Below, one piece after another: positions 1 to 7,946 of a DNA stretch of 64,000 bases. The notes below the pieces were generated by a model. The model did no database searches. It was not told where the DNA came from and worked only from the letters and a program-made list of their open reading frames with translations. The first letter of the stretch is position 1. The number at the start of each line of letters is the position of its first letter. The DNA lies in the NCBI RefSeq assembly GCF_900163835.1, contig NZ_FUKR01000036.1, positions 1 to 64,000 of the forward strand, in the 5' to 3' direction. This stretch comes from Mycetocola reblochoni REB411 (GTDB lineage Bacteria; Actinomycetota; Actinomycetes; Actinomycetales; Microbacteriaceae). The translations under genes and the position numbers were made by a program.

Positions 1-24
1 CTGCCACCCCAGACGGCACACTGA
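1..24 (+). CDS. fdxA: C-terminal end of a ferredoxin (FdxA type), partial
   Basis: The first eight codons read L-P-P-Q-T-A-H-stop. Actinobacterial 7Fe ferredoxins (FdxA/FdxC) end in a short LPPQ-containing tail, and fdxA commonly lies directly upstream of dapC in these genomes. The gene starts before the window, so no cluster-binding cysteines can be seen. The call rests on this tail and on the neighbour only; another protein with the same ending cannot be excluded. Confidence 0.45.
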   Translation: MPPQTAH

Positions 25-103
25 CCCCCACCCGCTTCCCGCCGTTCGTCGGGAGGCCAACGCCGACGGTCGATGGCCGTCCCGAACCGTCCGGAGGATG
101 TGC

Positions 104-1219
104 ATGGCACTCGGAGCTCTCCCCGACTACCCCTGGGACACGATCGCGCCGTACCGCGCCCGGGCCGCCGCGCATCCCGGCGCGCTGATCGACCTCTCGA
201 TCGGCTCGCCGGTCGACCCGACCCCCGAGCTCATCCGGCGCGCCCTCGCCGAGGCGACGGACGCCCACGCCTACCCGAGCACGGTGGGCACTCCCGAGCT
301 GCGGCGGGCGATCGTCGACTGGTTCGCCCGACGTCGCGGTGTGCCGGGGCTCTCCGTCGACGAGGTGCTGCCGACGATCGGGTCCAAGGAGCTCGTCGCG
401 CTCCTGCCGTTCATGCTCGGGCTGGGGGAGGGCGACATCGTCGTGCACCCGGCGGCCGCCTACCCCAGCTACGCGATGGGGGCGGCGCTGTGCGGCGCGA
501 GCGCCGTCGGCGTCGACGACCCGGCGGACTGGCCGGAGGGCACCCGCCTGGTGTGGATCAACTCGCCCGGCAACCCGGACGGTCGTGTGTGGAGCGTCGA
601 CGAGCTGTCGGTCGCCGTCCGCAGGGCGAGGGAGCTCGGGGCCGTCATCGTGGGCGACGAGTGCTACGCGGAGCTCGGCTGGGTCGAGCCGTGGACGGGG
701 GAGGCAACGCCGAGCGTGCTGGACCCGCGGGTCGTGGGCGACTCGCGCACGGGCGTGCTCGCCGCCTACTCGCTGAGCAAGCAGTCCAACCTGGCGGGCT
801 ACCGCGCGGCGTTCGTGGCCGGCGACCCCGCCATCGTCGAGCGTCTGACGACGGTGCGCAAGCATGCGGGTCTCATGCTGCCGCAGCCCCTGCAGCACGC
901 GATGACCGTCGCCCTCGGCGACGACGGGCATGTCGCCGAGCAGCGCGAGCGCTACCGTCGACGGCGCGAGGTGCTCGTTCCGGCGGTCGAGGCGGCCGGC
1001 TTCCGGATCGATCGCAGCGAGGCGGGGCTGTACCTGTGGGTGAGCGACGGCTCGGACTGCTGGGAGACCATGGGCTGGCTTGCCGACCACGGCATCCTCG
1101 CCGGGCCCGGCGTCTTCTACGGCGAGGCGGGCGCGCGGCATGCGCGGTTGTCGCTGACCGCGACCGACGAGCACATCGCGGCGGCCGCCGCGCGGCTGAC
1201 GGAGTCGCCCCGGGACTGA
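104..1219 (+). CDS. dapC: Succinyldiaminopimelate aminotransferase DapC
   Basis: PLP-dependent class I/II aminotransferase, 371 aa. It probably converts N-succinyl-2-amino-6-ketopimelate to N-succinyl-LL-DAP, using glutamate, in the succinylase branch of lysine/DAP synthesis in the cytosol. The N-terminal ALPDYPWD motif is typical of actinobacterial DapC, and the Schiff-base lysine lies in SLSK near residue 226. The product ends in a normal small-domain region, so length is as expected. I chose ATG 104 over the in-frame ATG 98 because GGAGG (93-97) touches ATG 98 but sits 6 nt before ATG 104. The assignment to DapC rather than another aminotransferase is supported by dapD and dapE about 2 kb downstream and by the likely ferredoxin gene upstream. 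Confidence 0.88.
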   Translation: MALGALPDYPWDTIAPYRARAAAHPGALIDLSIGSPVDPTPELIRRALAEATDAHAYPSTVGTPELRRAIVDWFARRRGVPGLSVDEVLPTIGSKELVALLPFMLGLGEGDIVVHPAAAYPSYAMGAALCGASAVGVDDPADWPEGTRLVWINSPGNPDGRVWSVDELSVAVRRARELGAVIVGDECYAELGWVEPWTGEATPSVLDPRVVGDSRTGVLAAYSLSKQSNLAGYRAAFVAGDPAIVERLTTVRKHAGLMLPQPLQHAMTVALGDDGHVAEQRERYRRRREVLVPAVEAAGFRIDRSEAGLYLWVSDGSDCWETMGWLADHGILAGPGVFYGEAGARHARLSLTATDEHIAAAAARLTESPRD

Positions 1220-1430
1220 TCGGCCGGCCCCGAATCGGTCGCCCTCGACGGGCCGGTGCGATCGTCCGGTGCGGTCGTCGGGCGCTGATCGTCGGGCGCT
1301 GGTCGGCGTGGAAGCTGGGAATGTCCGCAGGGCTCGGGCCTCTGAACGGCCGTTCGGATGACGGCGGGCGTGGAGCGTGGTTAACCTCGAAGACCATCCC
1401 TCCCGACGACCCCGCAAGGAGCGCATCCGT

Positions 1431-1865
1431 ATGTCTTCATCAGGCCACGCGACCTCACCCGGCCACGCGACCTCCGCAGGTCTCCTCCTGCTCCGTCTCG
1501 CCCTTGCCGGCGTCATGCTGGCCCACGGCCTGCAGAAGCTGTTCACCTGGGGCGTCCCGGGCACGCAGGAGTCCTTCGCGGCGATGGGTGTCCCGGCCGC
1601 GGAGACGGCGGCGATCGTGGTCATCGCGATCGAGACGGTCGGGGCGGTGCTGCTCGTCCTCGGCCTGGGCACCCGTGTCGTCGGTGTGCTCGCCGCGATC
1701 AACATGGCCGTCGCCGTCGTGCTGGTCCACCTCGCCGCCGGCTTCTTCGTCGCGGACGGCGGCTACGAGTTCGCCCTCCTGCTCGCCGTGCTCGGTGTCG
1801 TTGTGGCGCTCACGGGGCCGGGGCGCTACTCGCTCGACGCCGTCATCTCCGCACGTCGGCGCTGA
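1431..1865 (+). CDS. DoxX family membrane protein
   Basis: A 144-aa integral membrane protein of the DoxX family. After about 16 polar residues there are four hydrophobic segments; the motif AHGLQKLF at the end of the first helix is characteristic of the family. DoxX proteins act in the cytoplasmic membrane and have been linked to quinone/oxidative-stress chemistry, but the substrate is unknown here. The start is ATG 1431, preceded by AAGGAG (1416-1421) at 9 nt; the in-frame ATG 1377 has no ribosome site and would add a non-homologous leader. It stands alone between dapC and gltA, with a hairpin behind it. Confidence 0.8.
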   Translation: MSSSGHATSPGHATSAGLLLLRLALAGVMLAHGLQKLFTWGVPGTQESFAAMGVPAAETAAIVVIAIETVGAVLLVLGLGTRVVGVLAAINMAVAVVLVHLAAGFFVADGGYEFALLLAVLGVVVALTGPGRYSLDAVISARRR

Positions 1866-1930
1866 TCGGGTCCCCTCCCTCCCGGCGCGGCCGGACCGCG
1901 AGGGCGGCCCCGCCCGGACGACTGGCCGTG

Positions 1931-1957
1931 CGGCGGCGGTGGGCTCCACCGCCGCCG
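1931..1957 (+). terminator. Hairpin behind the DoxX gene
   Basis: A perfect 12-bp stem (1931-1942 with 1946-1957) closes a 3-nt GCT loop. There is no T tract after it, as is usual for high-GC actinobacterial terminators. It lies 65 bp past the DoxX stop and before the gltA promoter. Confidence 0.55.
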
Positions 1958-2013
1958 CCGGCGGCGAGGCGACTGTGGTCTCCGCCAGCGGGGGACGGCG
2001 ATCCTTGGCGGGT

Positions 2014-2043
2014 TTCACGATGGGCCTGATCGGGGTCTAGGCT
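2014..2043 (+). promoter_or_regulatory. Candidate promoter of gltA
   Basis: TTCACG (2014-2019) and TAGGCT (2038-2043) are separated by 18 bp and lie about 70 bp before the gltA start. The -10 fits the TANNNT consensus; the -35 is a weak match to TTGACA. Assigned by pattern only. Confidence 0.35.
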
Positions 2044-2114
2044 GTATCCGACGACTCAATGACGGTCACCTCCGTCAGGTCGCCGTCCGTCACAAGGAGA
2101 GTCGAGGAGGCGCC

Positions 2115-3440
2115 GTGGGCGACGCCGGGCAGAACATGCACCAGAAGACAGCCGGATCAACCGAGCCTCAGACGGCGCGACTGAGCTATCCAGGGGGAGA
2201 AGCCGAGTTCCCGATCGTGACGGCGGTCGACGGTGCCGACAGCATCGACATCTCGACGTTGACGAGGAAGACCGGCCTGACCGCGCTCGACTACGGCTTC
2301 GTCAACACCGCCGCGACCGCGTCGAAGGTCACCTACATCGACGGCGACGAGGGGATTCTGCGCTACCGCGGCTACCCCATCGAGCAGCTGGCGGAGAACT
2401 CCACCTTCCTCGAGGTCGCCTGGCTCCTCATCTACGGCGAGCTGCCGAGCGCGGACGAGCTGGCCGCCTTCGACGAGCGGATCCGCCGGCACACGCTGCT
2501 GCACGAGGACCTCAAGCACTTCTTCTCCGCCCTCCCGCACACGGCGCACCCGATGGCGGTGATCTCCTCGGCGCTCTCGGCGCTGTCGACCTACTACGAG
2601 AACGGCTCCTCGAGCAACGATCCCGAACAGGTCGAGCTGACGACGATCCGGCTGCTGGCCAAGCTGCCCGTCATCGCCGCCTACGCGCACAAGAAGTCGC
2701 TCGGCCAGGCCTTCCTGTACCCGGACAACCGGCTCGGCTTCGTCGACAACTTCCTCCGGCTCAACTTCGGCACCATGGCCGAGCCCTACGAGTCGAACCC
2801 CGTCCTCACCCGCGCGCTCGACCGGCTGCTGATCCTTCACGAGGACCACGAGCAGAACGCCTCGACCTCGACGGTGCGGCTGGTCGGCTCGACCAAGGCC
2901 AACCTGTACGCCTCCGTCTCGGCGGGGATCAACGCCCTCTCGGGTCCGCTGCACGGTGGCGCGAACGAAGCCGTCCTCCAGATGCTGGCGCAGATCCGTG
3001 ACTCCGGCGAGAGCGTGCAGCGCTTCGTGGAGCGCGTCAAGAACAAGGAGGACGGGGTGAAGCTCATGGGCTTCGGGCACCGCGTCTACAAGAACTACGA
3101 CCCGCGCGCCAAGCTGGTCAAGGACAGCGCCGACGAGGTGCTCAAGGACCTCGGCATCTCCGACCCGATGCTCGACCTCGCCAAGGAGCTCGAGCAGATC
3201 GCCCTCGAGGACGACTACTTCAAGGAGCGGCGCCTGTACCCCAACGTCGACTTCTACACCGGCGTCATCTACAAGGCGATGGGCTTCCCGACGCGGATGT
3301 TCACCGTCCTGTTCGCCATCGGACGGCTCCCCGGCTGGATCGCCCACTGGCGTGAGATGAACGCCGACCCGCAGACCAAGATCGGTCGCCCGCAGCAGCT
3401 CTACACGGGCTCGGCGGTCAGGGACTTCCCCCGCCGCTGA
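2115..3440 (+). CDS. gltA: Citrate synthase
   Basis: Condenses acetyl-CoA and oxaloacetate to citrate, the entry step of the TCA cycle. The 441-aa product is a type II (hexameric-type) citrate synthase: an N-terminal beta-rich domain including YPGGEAEFPI and IDGDEGILRYRGYPIEQLAE, then the large helical domain. The catalytic triad is visible as H280 (SGPLHGGANE), H322 (MGFGHRVYKNYDPRA) and D379 (PNVDFYTGVIYKAMG). The GTG start at 2115 follows GAGGAGG (2104-2110) at 4 nt; an in-frame ATG at 2136 is a possible alternative with little change to the protein. It is transcribed alone, with its own promoter region and a strong convergent terminator shared with dapD. Confidence 0.97.
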   Translation: MGDAGQNMHQKTAGSTEPQTARLSYPGGEAEFPIVTAVDGADSIDISTLTRKTGLTALDYGFVNTAATASKVTYIDGDEGILRYRGYPIEQLAENSTFLEVAWLLIYGELPSADELAAFDERIRRHTLLHEDLKHFFSALPHTAHPMAVISSALSALSTYYENGSSSNDPEQVELTTIRLLAKLPVIAAYAHKKSLGQAFLYPDNRLGFVDNFLRLNFGTMAEPYESNPVLTRALDRLLILHEDHEQNASTSTVRLVGSTKANLYASVSAGINALSGPLHGGANEAVLQMLAQIRDSGESVQRFVERVKNKEDGVKLMGFGHRVYKNYDPRAKLVKDSADEVLKDLGISDPMLDLAKELEQIALEDDYFKERRLYPNVDFYTGVIYKAMGFPTRMFTVLFAIGRLPGWIAHWREMNADPQTKIGRPQQLYTGSAVRDFPRR

Positions 3441-3490
3441 CCGCTCGCACGCCGCGCCGGGGGCGGACGAGGCCCGGAACGAAAGCGAAA

Positions 3491-3529
3491 CGGGCGGGGA
3501 GGGAGAGCATCGCTCTCCCTCCCCGCCCG
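3491..3529. terminator. Bidirectional terminator between gltA and dapD
   Basis: A perfect 18-bp GC-rich stem (3491-3508 with 3512-3529) with an ATC loop sits 50 bp after gltA and 11 bp beyond the end of the convergent dapD gene, so it can serve both. Short T-containing sequence (TTCGG) follows on the plus strand. Confidence 0.9.
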
Positions 3530-3540
3530 TTCGGCATTGC

Positions 3541-4503
3541 CTAGGCGTGCAGCGCGGCGTTGAGCGTGATGCCGGTGCCGCTGCGGGGCAGCACCTCCAC
3601 TGCACCGGTGAGCGAGTTGCGGCGGAACAGCAGGTTGGCGACGCCGGAGAGGTCGCGCGCCTTCGCCGTGCGGGCCTCGCCGCCGTCGATGATCGACACC
3701 TTGGTTCCCGCGGTCACGTACAGACCGGCCTCGACCACGGTGTCGTCGCCGATGGAGATCCCGATCCCGGCGTTCGCACCGAGCAGGGCCCTCGCACCGA
3801 TCGTGACGCGCTCCGTGCCCCCGCCCGACAGCGTTCCCATGATCGACGCGCCCCCGCCGATGTCGCTGCCCTCGCCGACGACGACGCCCTGCGAGATGCG
3901 CCCCTCGACCATGGAGTTGCCGAGCGTCCCCGCGTTGAAGTTGACGAAGCCCTCGTGCATGACGGTGGTGCCGGGCGCCAGGTGCGCACCGAGTCGGACA
4001 CGGGAGGCGTCGGCGATGCGCACCCGCTCGGGCGTGACGTAGTCGAGCAGCCGCGGGAACTTGTCGATGCCCGTCACCTGGATGCCGTGGCGCTGCAGGC
4101 TCGGCCGCAGCCGGGTCGTGTCGTCGGGGTGGACGGGGCCGGCGTTCGTCCACGCGACGATCGGCAGATGGCCGAAGATGCCGTCCAGGTTGATCGTGTT
4201 CGGCGCGACGAGCAGGTGTGAGAGCAGGTGGAGGCGCAGGTAGGCGTCGGAGGTGGAGGCCGGTGCCTCGTCGAGCGCGATCTCGACGGTGACGACGTCG
4301 ACCGTCACGGCACGCCGCTCGTCGGCCGCCGCGAGCGCCTCGATCTCGGCGGGGGCGATCCAGCGGTCACGGCCCTCCGGGATCCGGCCGAGCACGGGCT
4401 CGGGGAACCAGGTGTCGAGGACGGTGCCGTCGGACGCGACGGTGGCCAGGCCGTAGCCCCACGCGTGCGTGGGCGTGCCGGAGGATGCGGTGGTGGTGGT
4501 CAT
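3541..4503 (-). CDS. dapD: Tetrahydrodipicolinate N-succinyltransferase DapD
   Basis: Transfers succinyl from succinyl-CoA to tetrahydrodipicolinate, the committed step of the succinylase DAP pathway. The 320-aa product has the actinobacterial DapD layout: an N-terminal alpha/beta domain (about 1-150), a left-handed beta-helix with hexapeptide repeats (about 160-290) and a C-terminal domain. The active-site segment [17 protein letters not shown] is intact; E200 matches the catalytic glutamate described for the mycobacterial enzyme. The gene is divergent from dapE, its partner two steps later, with only 58 bp between them. On the minus strand TACCCT stands exactly 6 nt before the ATG, suggesting a leaderless mRNA. 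Confidence 0.96.
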   Translation of the reverse strand: MTTTTASSGTPTHAWGYGLATVASDGTVLDTWFPEPVLGRIPEGRDRWIAPAEIEALAAADERRAVTVDVVTVEIALDEAPASTSDAYLRLHLLSHLLVAPNTINLDGIFGHLPIVAWTNAGPVHPDDTTRLRPSLQRHGIQVTGIDKFPRLLDYVTPERVRIADASRVRLGAHLAPGTTVMHEGFVNFNAGTLGNSMVEGRISQGVVVGEGSDIGGGASIMGTLSGGGTERVTIGARALLGANAGIGISIGDDTVVEAGLYVTAGTKVSIIDGGEARTAKARDLSGVANLLFRRNSLTGAVEVLPRSGTGITLNAALHA

Positions 4504-4561
4504 GCCTCAAGGGTAGCCAGTGGCGGAGGGCCCGCGCGTGCCGCGGTCGTAGACTGTCGTC
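4504..4561. promoter_or_regulatory. Divergent dapD/dapE promoter region, leaderless type
   Basis: The 58-bp gap holds two -10-like boxes, each 6 nt from a start codon: minus-strand TACCCT at 4510-4515 for dapD and plus-strand TAGACT at 4550-4555 for dapE. No -35 consensus is evident. Both spacings place the transcription start at or next to the start codon. Confidence 0.6.
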
Positions 4562-5671
4562 ATGGCCGATCCTGCGTTCACCGCCCTCGACCCCCTCGCC
4601 GACTCCGTGGAGCTGACGCGAGCGCTGTGCGACATCCCCTCCGTGTCGGGCGACGAACGGACCGTCGCCGACGCGATCGAGGAGTTCCTGCGGGGCAGCG
4701 CCCACCTCGAGGTCGTCCGGCACGGGAACTCTGTCGTCGCCAGGACACGGCTGGGGCGTGAGCGGCGCGTGGTGATCGCCGGCCACATCGACACGGTCCC
4801 GATCAACGACAACGTGCCCAGCAGACTGATCCCTGCCGACGTCTCCGACGAGGGCATCGAGATGCTCTGGGGCCGCGGGACGGTCGACATGAAGGGCGGC
4901 GTCGCCGTGCAGCTTCGTCTCGCCCGCGACCTCGTGGACCCGAGCGCCGACATCACCTGGATCTGGTACGACAACGAGGAGGTGTCCGCCGAGCTCAACG
5001 GTCTCGGCGTGCTCGCCGCGGCGCACCCGGAGCTCGTCGTCGGCGACTTCGCGATCCTCGGTGAGCCGAGCAACTCGACCATCGAGGGAGGCTGCAACGG
5101 CAGCGTGCGGATCGAGGTGCGCACCTTCGGACGGCGCGCGCACTCCGCGCGGGCCTGGATGGGCGAGAACGCGATCCACGCGATCGCCCCGGTCCTGCAG
5201 CGCCTCGCCGAGTTCGAGCCCGCCACCGTCACCGTCGAGGGGCTGGACTACCGTGAGGGGCTCAACGCGGTCGGCATCTCGGGCGGGGTCGCCGGCAACG
5301 TCATCCCCGACGAGTGCATGGTGCACATCAACTACCGCTTCGCGCCGAACCGGTCCAGCGAGCAGGCGATCGCGTGGCTGCGCGAGTACTTCGACGGCTT
5401 CGACGTGACGGTCGTGGACCGTTCGGAGGGCGCGAGGCCCGGCCTCGACGCGGCGCTGGCACGCGAGTTCGTCGCTGCGGTCGGCACCGAGCCCGCCCCC
5501 AAGTACGGCTGGACCGATGTGGCCCGCTTCTCCGCGCTCGGCATCCCCGCCGTCAACTTCGGCCCCGGAGACCCGAGCCTGGCCCACGCCGACGATGAGC
5601 GCGTCTCGACCGCCCAGATCCGCGAGTGCGAGCGGAGCCTGCGTGCGTGGCTGAGCCACGACGATGGCTGA
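4562..5671 (+). CDS. dapE: Succinyl-diaminopimelate desuccinylase DapE
   Basis: Di-zinc amidohydrolase (M20 family) that hydrolyses N-succinyl-LL-DAP to LL-DAP and succinate. In the 369-aa product the metal/catalytic residues are in place: H75 and D77 in AGHIDTVP, bridging D109 in GRGTVDMKGG, catalytic E139 and ligand E140 in YDNEEV, and the C-terminal histidine in FGPGDPSLAHADDE. The dimerisation insert lies near 175-290. ATG 4562 follows TAGACT by 6 nt and has no Shine-Dalgarno sequence, so translation is probably leaderless. The last 8 bp overlap the next gene, suggesting co-transcription with the glycosyltransferase. Confidence 0.95.
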   Translation: MADPAFTALDPLADSVELTRALCDIPSVSGDERTVADAIEEFLRGSAHLEVVRHGNSVVARTRLGRERRVVIAGHIDTVPINDNVPSRLIPADVSDEGIEMLWGRGTVDMKGGVAVQLRLARDLVDPSADITWIWYDNEEVSAELNGLGVLAAAHPELVVGDFAILGEPSNSTIEGGCNGSVRIEVRTFGRRAHSARAWMGENAIHAIAPVLQRLAEFEPATVTVEGLDYREGLNAVGISGGVAGNVIPDECMVHINYRFAPNRSSEQAIAWLREYFDGFDVTVVDRSEGARPGLDAALAREFVAAVGTEPAPKYGWTDVARFSALGIPAVNFGPGDPSLAHADDERVSTAQIRECERSLRAWLSHDDG

Positions 5672-6935
5672 GCCGGTTCCGGCACCGACGCGTCGTCCCG
5701 TGAGCCCCGCCACCGGCGGCTCCGCCCGTCGCGGTCCGGTCTCGCGTGCCGTCGCGGCCGTCGCCCTGTGGCCGTGGTGGGTGCAGCTCGGCCTGATCTG
5801 GCTGGGCTCGCGCGTGCTGACCACGGTGATGCTGCTCGGATTCGCCCGCGACCAGGAGGTCAACCCCTGGACGGGGGCCTCCCCGTCGTACGCCGACTTC
5901 GCCGCGATGTGGGATTCGCGGTGGTACCAGATCGTCGCCGCCAGCGGGTACCCCTCGGAGCTGCCGATCACCGACGACGGCCACGTCGGCGAGAATGCCT
6001 GGGCGTTCATGCCGGTGTATCCGATGGTGGTCAGGGCGCTGACGGGTCTCACCGGGCTGGGCTGGGCCGCCGCGGCGGTGGTCGTCTCCGTGGCCTGCGC
6101 CACAGCTGCGGTGTTCGTGCTGTACCGCCTGCTCCGGCTCCGCCTCGACCACGGCACCGCCCTGGTGGGCGCCACACTGTTCTCGGTCGCCCCGGTGTCG
6201 CCCATCCTGCAGCTCGGCTACGCCGAATCGCTGCATGCGCTGCTGCTGGTCTGCTCGCTTCTCCTCGTCATGCGGCGGAATTACCTCGCCGCGGCGCCGC
6301 TCATCGTCGTCGCCTCGTTCACCCGTCCGACCGGTCTCGCGTTCTCGCTGTTCCTGCTCCTGCTGTGGATCGTACGGATGGTCAGGAGGGCGAGGGCCGG
6401 CTTCCCCGTCAGGGAACGGTGGACCCTGGCGGTCACGGCGGCGCTCAGCGGTGTCGCGGGACTGGCCTGGCCGGCGATCGCCTGGGCCGTCACGGGGTCC
6501 GTCACGGCCTACACGGACACGGAGTTGGCCTGGCGCAGCGTGTACATCGGCCACCAGCACCTGGTCCCCTTCGCCGCCTGGTTCCAGGGGCTGGACTGGT
6601 GGACGCAGCGCTGGGTCGGCGTTCCGCTGGGCTGGCTCGTGGTCCCGGCGCTGGTCGCGCTCGGCGTCTGGGGGCTCCGCTCGCGGGCCGGCGCCCGGAT
6701 GGGCATCGAGGTCCGGCTCTGGCTGCTCAGCTACGGCGTGTACCTGCTCGCGGTGTTCTTCCCCCAGTCGTCGACCTTCCGGCTGCTGCTGCCGCTGTTC
6801 CCTGTCGTGGGGATGCTGGCCGTGCCCCGCTCCGCCGCCTATCGCACGGCGTTGATCGCCGCGTGCATCGTCCTGCAGTGGTGGTGGATCGATGCGTGCT
6901 GGCGCGTCGACGGCGCCGATTGGACGCCGCCGTGA
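5664..6935 (+). CDS. GT-C membrane glycosyltransferase (PIG-V/mannosyltransferase-like)
   Basis: A 423-aa polytopic membrane protein with about 9-10 hydrophobic segments. The first extracytoplasmic loop contains WDSRWYQIVAASGYP, the WDxxWY signature of PIG-V-type GT-C mannosyltransferases that use polyprenyl-phosphate sugars outside the membrane. FTRPTG in the middle is another family feature. The acceptor cannot be deduced. The start overlaps the dapE stop by 8 bp, so translation is probably coupled, although there is no obvious pathway link. A weak hairpin follows. Confidence 0.78.
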   Translation: MAEPVPAPTRRPVSPATGGSARRGPVSRAVAAVALWPWWVQLGLIWLGSRVLTTVMLLGFARDQEVNPWTGASPSYADFAAMWDSRWYQIVAASGYPSELPITDDGHVGENAWAFMPVYPMVVRALTGLTGLGWAAAAVVVSVACATAAVFVLYRLLRLRLDHGTALVGATLFSVAPVSPILQLGYAESLHALLLVCSLLLVMRRNYLAAAPLIVVASFTRPTGLAFSLFLLLLWIVRMVRRARAGFPVRERWTLAVTAALSGVAGLAWPAIAWAVTGSVTAYTDTELAWRSVYIGHQHLVPFAAWFQGLDWWTQRWVGVPLGWLVVPALVALGVWGLRSRAGARMGIEVRLWLLSYGVYLLAVFFPQSSTFRLLLPLFPVVGMLAVPRSAAYRTALIAACIVLQWWWIDACWRVDGADWTPP

Positions 6936-6956
6936 TCGACCCGACCCGTCGCTCGG

Positions 6957-6974
6957 GCGTCGGCGCCCCGACGC
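6957..6974 (+). terminator. Weak hairpin behind the GT-C gene
   Basis: A 7-bp stem (6957-6963 with 6968-6974) and a 4-nt CGCC loop lie 22 bp after the GT-C stop and before the DUF3117 gene. Short and without a T tract. Confidence 0.3.
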
Positions 6975-7059
6975 GGCGTCGCGCGTCATCTGGGCGTCTC
7001 GGCCGGGTCGCGGCCCGGTTTTCCGATACCATGGGAGGACAGCCAGAAAGGGGAGCCGC

Positions 7060-7233
7060 ATGGCAGCGATGAAGCCAAGGACCGTCGACGGACCGATGGA
7101 GGCCGTGAAGGAGGGCCGGCTCATTATCGTTCGGGTCCCACTCGAGGGTGGGGGCCGTCTGGTCGTCTCCGTGAGTGACGACGAGGCGAAGGAATTGCAC
7201 GAGGTACTCGGTGCGGTGGTCGCGGCGGGCTAG
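7060..7233 (+). CDS. DUF3117 family small protein
   Basis: A 57-aa protein that matches the actinobacterial DUF3117 family throughout (MAAMKPRTVDGPMEA at the N-terminus, then RVPLEGGGRLVV). The function of the family is unknown; it is soluble, with no signal or membrane segment. The start ATG 7060 has AAAGGGGAG just upstream (7048-7056) at 3 nt, a little close. A TACCAT box at 7027-7032 is a plausible -10. Monocistronic, with a 17-bp-stem terminator behind it. Confidence 0.88.
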   Translation: MAAMKPRTVDGPMEAVKEGRLIIVRVPLEGGGRLVVSVSDDEAKELHEVLGAVVAAG

Positions 7234-7252
7234 TCCGACCGCGATCCGGTGA

Positions 7253-7290
7253 ACGGGCCGGACGGGAGATCATTCTCCCGTCCGGCCCGT
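7253..7290 (+). terminator. Strong terminator of the DUF3117 gene
   Basis: A perfect 17-bp stem (7253-7269 with 7274-7290) with a TCAT loop, starting 20 bp after the stop codon and followed by CTCTCGTTGT. Confidence 0.9.
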
Positions 7291-7466
7291 CTCTCGTTGT
7301 CGGGGGAGCGCACCTCGACGGCGTGCCACGCCCGGGACGCCCGGGTACCCCGGATGTCGAGGGGGCACGGCATACTGGGAGAACCAGGCGGGGTGCCTGC
7401 GAAAACACCGCAGTGTCGCTTCGTCACCGTGTCCTGAGTTGGGGACCTTGCACGAGAGGAACGAAC

Positions 7467-7733
7467 ATGGGATTTTTTGCATTTCTGATCCTGGGGCTGA
7501 TTGCCGGAGCGATCGCGAAGGCGATTCTGCCGGGTAAGCAGGGCGGCGGCATCATCGTCACCCTGATTCTCGGTGTCGTCGGCGCGATGCTCGGAGGCTG
7601 GATCGGCGGAATCGTGTTCAACGCAAACCTGAACGAGTTCTGGTCGTTGAGCACCTGGGCCCTCGCCATCGGCGGGGCGATCATCGTCCTGCTGATCTAT
7701 GGGGCGATCACGGGGCGCAAGTCCACCAAGTGA
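7467..7733 (+). CDS. GlsB/YeaQ/YmgE family stress-response membrane protein
   Basis: An 88-aa protein with three hydrophobic segments and many glycines, as in the GlsB/YeaQ/YmgE (transglycosylase-associated) family. The features seen are the N-terminal IAGAIAKAILPGKQGGG and the central LGGWIGGIVF. Family members are small membrane proteins induced by general or acid stress; the molecular role is not known. ATG 7467 is preceded by GAGAGGA (7454-7460) at 6 nt. The first codons are notably A+T rich compared with neighbours (GGATTTTTTGCATTT), which may favour high translation. It has its own terminator. Confidence 0.85.
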   Translation: MGFFAFLILGLIAGAIAKAILPGKQGGGIIVTLILGVVGAMLGGWIGGIVFNANLNEFWSLSTWALAIGGAIIVLLIYGAITGRKSTK

Positions 7734-7747
7734 GATGACGCAGCAGG

Positions 7748-7778
7748 AGGCGGGCGGGGACATGGTCCCCGCCCGCCT
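7748..7778 (+). terminator. Terminator of the GlsB-like gene
   Basis: Perfect 14-bp stem (7748-7761 with 7765-7778), ATG loop, followed by TCGTCG. It starts 14 bp after the stop codon. Confidence 0.88.
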
Positions 7779-7843
7779 TCGTCGTCCTCGGGGCCGCGAG
7801 TGCCCTCGGGCGCCGTCCGCCCGCGGAACACGCAGCATCATTC

Positions 7844-7887
7844 TTGGCGCGTTGGCGCGTTGGCGCGTTGGCGCGTTGGCGCGTTGG
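7844..7887. repeat. 8-bp tandem repeat, five perfect TTGGCGCG units
   Basis: The unit TTGGCGCG is repeated exactly five times from 7844 to 7883, followed by a partial TTGG. It lies in the 213-bp gap between the GlsB-like gene and the O-methyltransferase, outside any supported gene. Such short perfect arrays usually vary in copy number by slippage. No function is evident. Confidence 0.92.
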
Positions 7888-7946
7888 TGGGCCCGGGCAG
7901 GGATGAGGCCGCTCCCGCGCCGACACGGCACGGCGCGACGCGCGAC

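Noticed and set aside
73-2040. A 655-residue open frame over dapC and the DoxX gene on the plus strand
   Set aside because: Arg/Ala/Pro-rich composition typical of an out-of-frame reading of GC-rich genes, and it spans two well-supported genes.
3491-3529. The long perfect hairpins as transposon terminal inverted repeats
   Set aside because: Each is a single local hairpin with a 3-4-nt loop placed just after stop codons; no transposase or target duplications are present.
2157-3605. Long antisense open frame across gltA
   Set aside because: Shadow of gltA; it would also read through the 18-bp terminator stem and into dapD.
4367-7124. Long antisense open frames opposite dapE and the GT-C gene
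   Set aside because: No ribosome sites or family motifs; the plus-strand genes have complete catalytic motifs.
7844-7887. CRISPR-like array
   Set aside because: Units are 8 bp with no spacers; a simple tandem repeat.
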